Assembly (NCBI GenBank): GCA_050699055.1
Contig: JBOHCT010000002.1
Span: forward strand, 1 to 56,021
Direction: 5' to 3'
DNA: 56,021 nucleotides
DNA from: JBOHCT01 sp050699055
GTDB lineage: Bacteria; Actinomycetota; Actinomycetes; Streptosporangiales; JBOHCT01
Shown here: positions 50,585 to 56,021 of the stretch, one piece after another
Numbering within the stretch: the stretch's first letter is position 1
Layout of the letters: the number at the start of each line of letters is the position of its first letter
The notes under the pieces: generated by a model
The model's input: the letters and a program-made list of their open reading frames with translations, nothing else
Databases searched by the model: none
What the model was told of the DNA's origin: nothing
Position numbers and translations under genes: made by a program

Positions 50585-51940
50585 ATGCAGCTCGCCGACG
50601 ACGAGAGGGCCATGCTCGACGGGGCGGAAGGCCCCGCCGTGGCCGCGGCGATGAACCTGCTCGTCCGCTACGGCGAGGCGCTCGACTGCGAGCGCCTCTG
50701 CGAGGTGCGCAATGTGGCCGGGACGATGACGCAGCCGTCGCCGGCGAAGGTCAGGCTGGTGCGGCAGGGCGGGTGGCAGAAGGCGTATGCGGTCATCAAC
50801 CTCGACTGCGCCGACGACATCGAGATCCCTGACATGCGGGTGCCCACCTGTCAGCTCCAGCACGGCTTCGGGCCCGACGCGGAAGGCGTGGTGCCCTACC
50901 CGAAGGAGCTGATCCAGCTCCAGGACGACGCCGAGGCATTCTACGGGCGTCGCGGGGTGAGCATCCTGGCCACCTGCACGCCGTACCAGGTGGGCAACAT
51001 CCCGGTTCGGGACGAGCACTGCGCGTGGATGGAGTCGTCCGCGGTCGTGTACGCCAACTCGGTACTCGGCGCCCGGACGAACTGCGAGGGGACGGCGTCC
51101 ACCGGGGCCGCGGGCCTGACCGGCAAGATCCCCTGCTGGGGCAACCACCTGCCGGAGAACCGGCACGGCACCCACCTGGTGGACGTCCGCATTCCGGTCG
51201 ACGACTTCATGGAATGGGGGATGCTCGGCTACTTCGTCGGTGACCTGGTGCAGGAGGAGCGCCCCGTCGTCGTCGGCGACATCGCCCGGCCCGAGCTCGC
51301 CGACCTGAAGCACTTGGGCGCCGCGGCGGCGACGTCCGGCGGTGTCGAGCTGTACCACATACCCGGCGTCACGCCGGAGGCTCCGACACTGGAGTCGGCG
51401 TTCGGGGGTGGACCGATCCCGACGGCCGTCCCTTACGGTCCCCGCGAACGCCAAGCCGTCTACGCGGATCTCAACTCGCAGGGCTCGAGTACGGACGTCG
51501 ACTTCGTCCTCGCGGTGATCACGCTGCGTGGAAGGAAGGTGGTCCCCGGGGTCGCCGAAGGCGAGGCGCTCGTGTCGCACGAGACGATCTCCGGTTGGGG
51601 CGGCATCGCCCCGGAGAAGGGCACGATCATCGAGCGGCGGCACGAGCTGTTCGGCCAGTCCTTCGCCGGGAGGATCCTCGTGTTCCCCGGCGCCAAGGGC
51701 TCCTCCGGATGGTCCGGGTTCTTCCAGAGCACCCGGCTGATGGGTACCGCGCCACTCGGCATGATCTTCACGACCCTGAGCACGAAGGCAGCGCTCGGCG
51801 CTGTGGTCACCCGCGTTCCGACCGTAACGGCTCTCGATCATGACCCGATCGAGGTGATCGCGACCGGGGACTGGGTCCGTGTCGACGCCGACAGCGGCAC
51901 CGTCGAGGTCAAGCGGCCCAGTGGAGGTGGCGACCGATGA
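50585..51940 (+). CDS. aconitase X-type fusion protein, shortened large domain
   Basis: Residues 1 to about 313 match the aconitase X catalytic domain (LADDERAMLDGAEGPAVAAA, ATCTPYQVGNIP, SSAVVYANSVLGARTNCEG, TSGGVELYHIPGVTPEAPTL). Residues 314-443 match the swivel (small) domain (GEALVSHETISGWGGIAPEK, RILVFPGAKGSSGWSGFF). A canonical large domain is about 400 residues and, as I recall, has a further third with an LGCPH-type motif; here the sequence jumps from VDFVLAVI straight to the swivel. It may be a distinct active subfamily or an altered enzyme. Aconitase X relatives dehydrate hydroxyprolines and mevalonate phosphate. Confidence 0.8.
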   Translation: MQLADDERAMLDGAEGPAVAAAMNLLVRYGEALDCERLCEVRNVAGTMTQPSPAKVRLVRQGGWQKAYAVINLDCADDIEIPDMRVPTCQLQHGFGPDAEGVVPYPKELIQLQDDAEAFYGRRGVSILATCTPYQVGNIPVRDEHCAWMESSAVVYANSVLGARTNCEGTASTGAAGLTGKIPCWGNHLPENRHGTHLVDVRIPVDDFMEWGMLGYFVGDLVQEERPVVVGDIARPELADLKHLGAAAATSGGVELYHIPGVTPEAPTLESAFGGGPIPTAVPYGPRERQAVYADLNSQGSSTDVDFVLAVITLRGRKVVPGVAEGEALVSHETISGWGGIAPEKGTIIERRHELFGQSFAGRILVFPGAKGSSGWSGFFQSTRLMGTAPLGMIFTTLSTKAALGAVVTRVPTVTALDHDPIEVIATGDWVRVDADSGTVEVKRPSGGGDR

Positions 51941-52440
51941 AGGTCGTCGTGGCCAGGTTGCGGGATTTCAAGCCGGGAGAGCGGCGGATCGTCGAGGCCG
52001 GCCGCCGGTCCATCGGCGTCTTCCGGGTCGGCGACCGTTTCTACGCGATCAACAACCGCTGTCCGCACCAGGGCGGTCCCCTGTGCCTGGGCCGCACGCT
52101 GCCGTGGGTGCTGTCCGACGGGCCGGGCGAGTTCAACTTGGCGGACGGGGACGTGCTCCTGGCGTGCCCGTGGCACGGCTGGGAGTACGACCTGGCGACC
52201 GGACAGTCCTTCCTCGGGCCGGGTGAGGCGCCGGTGCGCGGTTACGAGGTGTCCGTCGAGTCGGGAGACGCCCTCGACACGGGCCCGGAGGTGGAGCGTC
52301 ACGGCCGGGTCCCCGGCCCGTACGTGGCCGAGACGTTCCCCGTGCGCGTGGCGGCGGAGAACGAGGAGGAGTACGTGGTCGTCGATACCCGATCGAACAC
52401 CCGCGAGCGGCAGCCGGGGCGGACAAGGGGGAACGCGTGA
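51937..52440 (+). CDS. Rieske [2Fe-2S] ferredoxin
   Basis: The 167-residue protein has the two Rieske ligand pairs: Cys42/His44 in RCPHQG and Cys77/His80 in ACPWHGWEYD. The spacing between them is widened by an insert (DGPGEFNLADGD). It resembles ferredoxin components of ring-hydroxylating oxygenases, but no oxygenase alpha subunit is near. The start overlaps the aconitase-X stop (ATGA). It may pass electrons to or from the FAD oxidoreductase. Confidence 0.9.
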   Translation: MKVVVARLRDFKPGERRIVEAGRRSIGVFRVGDRFYAINNRCPHQGGPLCLGRTLPWVLSDGPGEFNLADGDVLLACPWHGWEYDLATGQSFLGPGEAPVRGYEVSVESGDALDTGPEVERHGRVPGPYVAETFPVRVAAENEEEYVVVDTRSNTRERQPGRTRGNA

Positions 52441-53546
52441 CGGTGCGGACGGCAAGCGAGGGAACCGCGGTCGAGCGGCCACCCCAGACGACCGGCGTGG
52501 TCGACACCGACATCCATCCGGTGGTCCTGCCGAAGGCGATCACCTCACGGCTGAACGAGCCGTGGCGGTCGCGCTTCGAACGCTTCGGCCACCGCGTCGC
52601 CAGCCCGCCGATGATCTATCCGCGGACACGCAATGGCGGCATGCGCCTGGACTCGTGGCCGGAAGGGGGGGTACCGGGCAGCGACCTGGGACTCGTACGC
52701 GCGCAGCTGCTCGACGAGTTCGGGATCGTGCGCGGCATTCTCATCCCCTTGCAGAGCCACGGCTACGGCGCCGTGGATCCGGAGTTCTCCCTTGCCCTCT
52801 GTCACGCGCTGAACGAATGCGTCCGCGAGGAGTGGCTCGACCCCGAGCCGCGGCTCTCCACCAGCATCTGCGTACCCCACGAGTCGCCGGAGGCGGCCGC
52901 CGGCGAGATCGAGCACTACGCGGCCGACCCCCGGTTCGTCCAGGTCCTGCTCCCCACGGGCGGCGAGACCTCCCTCGGCCGGGCGAAGTACTGGCCGCTG
53001 TACGCCGCCGCCGCCGACGCCGGCCTGCCGATCGCCGTCCACACCGGCGGCATCGAGCGGCACCGCGGTGACGGCTGGCCTTCCTTCTACCTCGAGCAGC
53101 ACATCTGGTACAGCAACGTGATGGCCGGAGTGGTGATCAGCCTCATCTGCGAGGGCGTCTTCGAACGGTTCCCGACCCTGCGGGTCGTGCTCGTCGAGGG
53201 CGGAGTCTCCTGGGCCGGTCCGCTGATGTGGGCGATGGACGCCGGCTGGTCGAAGCTGCGCGAGGACGTACCACACCTGCGGCGTCCGCCCTCGGAGTAC
53301 CTTCGCGAGCACTTCTGGTTCACGACCCAGCCGATCGAGGAGCCGGAGAACCCGCGGCACCTGGCGGCGGCGATCGAGCATACCGGGATGACCGACAGAA
53401 TCCTTTTCGCCTCCGACTACCCGCATTGGGACTTCGACTCTCCGGCCACGGCACTCCGCGACCTGCCGCGACACCTGCGGAGACAGGTCATGGCCGGCAA
53501 CGCGCGCCGGCTCTACGGTCTCGCCGACGACGGGCGGGGGCGGTAG
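52437..53546 (+). CDS. amidohydrolase-2 family enzyme, DxDxH type
   Basis: The 369-residue barrel begins VVDTDIHPVVLP, where the usual HxH is replaced by DxH as in one large subfamily. It continues PIAVHTGGIERH, LRVVLVEGGVSWAG and LFASDYPHWDFDSP, the last with the catalytic Asp. Family members hydrolyse or decarboxylate acids with a divalent metal. The GTG overlaps the Rieske stop (GTGA). The next gene is a diverged paralogue, so the two may form a heteromer or act in sequence. Confidence 0.88.
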   Translation: MTVRTASEGTAVERPPQTTGVVDTDIHPVVLPKAITSRLNEPWRSRFERFGHRVASPPMIYPRTRNGGMRLDSWPEGGVPGSDLGLVRAQLLDEFGIVRGILIPLQSHGYGAVDPEFSLALCHALNECVREEWLDPEPRLSTSICVPHESPEAAAGEIEHYAADPRFVQVLLPTGGETSLGRAKYWPLYAAAADAGLPIAVHTGGIERHRGDGWPSFYLEQHIWYSNVMAGVVISLICEGVFERFPTLRVVLVEGGVSWAGPLMWAMDAGWSKLREDVPHLRRPPSEYLREHFWFTTQPIEEPENPRHLAAAIEHTGMTDRILFASDYPHWDFDSPATALRDLPRHLRRQVMAGNARRLYGLADDGRGR

Positions 53547-53548
53547 GC

Positions 53549-54685
53549 GTGATCGAGATCGGCCGGCATGCCATCGACACCGACGTGCATTGTGCACCCG
53601 CGTCCTTCGAGGCGCTTCTCCCCTACATGGACGAGTACTGGCGCGAGTACATCGTCGACACCAACCTGCAGCTCTCTCCTTCGCTCGCCGGGGCATACCC
53701 GGTGGGGGCCGCGACCACGGCCACGCCCGAGGCCCGGCGCGGCGGGACGTCCCCGCCCGACAACGTCGAGGCGCTGCGCCGACAGGTCCTCGACCGCTCG
53801 GACCCGCGGTACGTGATCCTCAACTGTCTCAGCTCCTTCGACGTCAGTCGGAACCCGTACTTCGAAGCGGCCCTCACGCGGGCCGTCAACGACTGGCTGC
53901 GGGCGGAATGGCTGAGCCGCGACGAGCGGCTGCGGGCCAGCATGGTGGTCCCGACCGTGGACCCCGAGGCCGCCGTCGCGGAGATCGACCGCCTCGGCGA
54001 GGACCACGGCTTCGTCCAGGTCCTTCTCCCCGTCAGAGGCACCGACGCCCGCTACGGGAACAGGCGCTACCACCCCGTCCTGGAGGCGGCGGCCCGACAC
54101 GACCTGGTGGTCGGTCTGCACGCGTGGGGGCGGGCGGGCAGCGCGCAGTCGGCGACCGGATTCACCCACACCTACCTGGAGGACTACCTGAGTAACTCGC
54201 AGAGCATGGTGCAGGCCCAGGTCGTGAGCCTGGTGACGGAGGGCGTGTTCGAGCGGATCCCGGCGCTTCGGGTGTGCCTGGCAGAGTGCGGGTTCTCGTG
54301 GCTCCCCGCCCTGCTGTGGCGGTGGGACAAGGACTGGAAGGCGCTCTGGCGGGAGGTCCCGTGGGTGCGGACCAAACCCTCGGAGTACGTGTACTGGCAT
54401 TTTCGGGCGACGACCGAGCCCGCCCACCTCCCGAGCGACGCAGGCCAAGCGGCCGAGGTGGTGGAGATGACCAGGGCCCGCGACTTCCTGATGTACGCGA
54501 GCGACTATCCACACGATCACGGCGACGGCGCCGAACCCCTGTTCGCGGCGATGGACACGGACGCGCTGGAAAGCGTGACGCGTCGCAACGCCGCGGAGTT
54601 CTACTCACTCGACGGGCCGCGGGGTCGCGCCAGAGCGCCCGCGTCGCGCGGCCGTGGAGGCGCCGGATTTCAGGCCCAGAGATAA
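53549..54685 (+). CDS. amidohydrolase-2 family enzyme, paralogue of the preceding gene
   Basis: The 378-residue barrel has AIDTDVHCAPASFEALLPYM, VVGLHAWGRAG, VCLAECGFSWLPALLWRWDK and LMYASDYPHDHGDG. It keeps the DxDxH form and the catalytic Asp but differs clearly from its neighbour. The GTG at 53549 follows the preceding stop by two bases with a G-rich site upstream; the longer frame back to 53228 overlaps the neighbour and is rejected. Substrate unknown. Confidence 0.87.
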   Translation: MIEIGRHAIDTDVHCAPASFEALLPYMDEYWREYIVDTNLQLSPSLAGAYPVGAATTATPEARRGGTSPPDNVEALRRQVLDRSDPRYVILNCLSSFDVSRNPYFEAALTRAVNDWLRAEWLSRDERLRASMVVPTVDPEAAVAEIDRLGEDHGFVQVLLPVRGTDARYGNRRYHPVLEAAARHDLVVGLHAWGRAGSAQSATGFTHTYLEDYLSNSQSMVQAQVVSLVTEGVFERIPALRVCLAECGFSWLPALLWRWDKDWKALWREVPWVRTKPSEYVYWHFRATTEPAHLPSDAGQAAEVVEMTRARDFLMYASDYPHDHGDGAEPLFAAMDTDALESVTRRNAAEFYSLDGPRGRARAPASRGRGGAGFQAQR

Positions 54686-54704
54686 AGGCCATGAGGGAGG
54701 ACCC

Positions 54705-55799
54705 ATGGAGAGTCGAATGGCAGGGCGTTGGGGACGTCAGGGTTCCCCAGGGCTGACGCGACGCGCGTTTCTCGGCCGCGCGACCGGGGCGCTCGCCGCG
54801 TCCGGGACGGCCGCGTTGGTCGGTGGGTGCGGCGGGAGCACGCAGTCGACGGCTGGGAAGGGGTCCGGTGGCTCCGGCGGTTTGGAGCCGGTCACCTTTC
54901 TCTCCGTCATCCCGCTCAACCTCAGCTTTATCGACCTGATCCTCGGTAAGCTCAACGGCCACTTCAAGAAAGCGGGCATGGACGTGTCCGTCAAGGCGAC
55001 ACGTGGGTCTGCGTCGGCGCTGCAGGCGGTCCTGCAGGGCTCCGCTCTCGTCACCGCGGCGGGGTCCATCGAGACGGTCCAGCACATCGCGACGAAGGAC
55101 GCGCCGCTGATGGGGATCGGCATGCGGACCCACAAGTCTCCGCTCGGCTTCGTCTCCTGGAAGAAGCATCCGCTGACCGAACCCGAGGACTGGATAGGCA
55201 AGCGGATGGGGGTTCCCTCTGAAGGCGGTACGAGCGAGCTCACCTTCGACCTGTTCCTGGCCTCCGCCGGTGTCTCGCCCGACAAGGTGAACGTGCAGGT
55301 CACCGGCTTCTCGCCGGGTACCTTCCAGCTCGTCAAGAAGGGCCGGATCGATGGCTACGTGATCGGTACGAGCGTGAAGGTCATCTTCAAGCAGAAGATC
55401 CACGACGCGGTGGTGATCGACCCTTCCAAGTACATCCAGGAGGGTTTCGGCTACATCACCTCACGACGGTCGTTGCAGGAGAAACACGACCTGCTCGAGG
55501 GTTACATGAAGGCTACCCATGCCGGCATGGAGGACGTCCTCGACGATCGCGACAAGGACTACAAGAACGTCATCAAGCTGGCGCGCACCAAGTACGACTT
55601 CCCTGAGCTGAAGGAGGACAGCATCGCCAGGGGCGTGCTCGACGAGACGGTGACAGGCTGGCTCTACGCGGGTAAGGACAATCTGCTCAGGACCGTGCCC
55701 AAGAAATGGCAAAAGGTCTACGACGAGCTGGTCGGCGTGCACGAGGTACCAGGGGACAAGGACCCGAGTAAGTGGTTCACGAACGAGCTGGTGCGCTAG
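54705..55799 (+). CDS. NMT1/THI5-type ABC solute-binding lipoprotein
   Basis: The 364-residue protein has a Tat-like lipoprotein signal (LTRRAFLGRA, hydrophobic stretch, lipobox VGGC) and a Gly/Ser linker. The SsuA/ThiY-type fold shows as VTFLSVIPLNLSFIDLILGK, then GHFKKAGMDVSVKAT. Later blocks include GKRMGVPSEGGTSELTFDLF and DGYVIGTSVKVIFKQK. Such proteins bind sulfonates, nitrate, pyrimidines or aromatic acids. The ATG at 54705 has a GGGAGG site. Permease and ATPase genes do not follow before the window ends, so it may be an orphan. Confidence 0.9.
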   Translation: MESRMAGRWGRQGSPGLTRRAFLGRATGALAASGTAALVGGCGGSTQSTAGKGSGGSGGLEPVTFLSVIPLNLSFIDLILGKLNGHFKKAGMDVSVKATRGSASALQAVLQGSALVTAAGSIETVQHIATKDAPLMGIGMRTHKSPLGFVSWKKHPLTEPEDWIGKRMGVPSEGGTSELTFDLFLASAGVSPDKVNVQVTGFSPGTFQLVKKGRIDGYVIGTSVKVIFKQKIHDAVVIDPSKYIQEGFGYITSRRSLQEKHDLLEGYMKATHAGMEDVLDDRDKDYKNVIKLARTKYDFPELKEDSIARGVLDETVTGWLYAGKDNLLRTVPKKWQKVYDELVGVHEVPGDKDPSKWFTNELVR

Positions 55800-56021
55800 C
55801 GCCAGCGCGGCCCGACCCAGACGCTGCGCGATCGTGCGGAGTGGATGAATGAGGGATATGAGAGAGATCTGGGCCACCACCGGCGCCCACGGCACCGACG
55901 CACGGCGATGCGCAAAGTCGTTCTCGGGTGTGTCATGACTGGTCAGGCGGGTTGCCCGAGGATCTCCAGTGCCCGGATTGGCTGGCGTGACACCCATCGC
56001 AGTGCCGGGGCGATCTTGGTG
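55800..56021 (-). CDS. possible gene tail at the window edge
   Basis: On the minus strand a frame entering at 56020 reads TKIAPALRWVSRQPIRALEI, then LGQPA and a TGA at 55943-55945, giving 25 residues. Codon use looks coding, but the family cannot be named from so little. The remaining bases 55800-55942 show no supported gene or clear terminator. Confidence 0.3.

Noticed and set aside
55461..55997. Minus-strand 178-residue frame at the right edge
   Set aside because: It is antisense to the NMT1-type binding protein over most of its length and shows no family pattern.

Overview
This is a high-GC, gene-dense stretch of an actinobacterial chromosome. The supporting signs are GTG starts, ATGA/GTGA gene overlaps, an F420-type nitroreductase-like protein, a 13E12/DUF222 remnant with an SOS box, NDMA-type alcohol dehydrogenases, and a CUT1 sugar-type importer with no dedicated ATPase. 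The genus cannot be fixed from sequence alone. Most of the window looks catabolic and accessory: nutrient importers, one-carbon (C1) enzymes, aromatic-ring enzymes, many regulators and several decaying genes.

Layout. (1) 1-7.8 kb: a LacI-type regulator (cut by the window edge) faces a quinate/shikimate-to-protocatechuate operon. That operon holds an internally deleted type II dehydroquinase, a shikimate dehydrogenase and a QsuB-like dehydroshikimate dehydratase. A decayed Gfo/Idh oxidoreductase and a CUT1 importer follow. Near-identical LacI-type operators sit on both promoters. (2) 7.8-13.2 kb: an accessory patch with MarR and PadR regulators, two toxin-antitoxin pairs, a broken DUF222 gene, a tRNA 3'-end fragment and a broken alpha/beta hydrolase. 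(3) 13.2-27.5 kb, all on the minus strand: one long gene train. Its promoter-proximal half encodes two UGSC-family proteins, three paralogues of an unrecognised 'DGLP' family, an NDMA-type alcohol dehydrogenase and a small CxxC protein. Its distal half encodes a C1/methyl cycle: Zn-ribbon protein, MetV, MetF, a SAM-type methyltransferase, a MetE-core protein, MetK, formate-THF ligase and a methenyl-THF cyclohydrolase-like protein. One UGSC gene carries an in-frame TGA exactly where its paralogue has Cys, followed by a good bacterial SECIS-like hairpin, so it is almost certainly a selenoprotein. (4) 27.6-39.2 kb: an LLM flavin enzyme, an Opp-type importer, formyl-THF deformylase, a homocysteine methyltransferase-MetF fusion and a PucR-type regulator. 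(5) 39.6-49.1 kb: a PaaX-like regulator, a CoA-transferase, an amidohydrolase, a second NDMA-type dehydrogenase with an aldehyde-dehydrogenase remnant, an intradiol dioxygenase, a second MetE-core protein, an orphan Liv-type binding protein and a LysR regulator. (6) 49.1-56 kb: an unfamiliar operon of FAD oxidoreductase, shortened aconitase X fusion, Rieske ferredoxin, two amidohydrolases and an NMT1-type binding protein.

How the parts may fit (inference). A palindrome close to TGACGACCGTCA, partly with a second conserved block at fixed distance, recurs upstream of the UGSC/C1 train, the Opp importer, the PucR gene, the ALDH/ADH operon and the LysR/Liv region. This suggests one regulon. A plausible reading is uptake of a methylated or small organic compound, processing by the UGSC/DGLP proteins, transfer of a methyl group to THF by MetE-core proteins, oxidation by MetF/MetV and the cyclohydrolase, and release as formate by PurU or formate-THF ligase (ATP-yielding in that direction). 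FolD and S-adenosylhomocysteine hydrolase are not in the window. The substrate is unknown, and the UGSC/DGLP-C1 combination is the best candidate here for an undescribed system.
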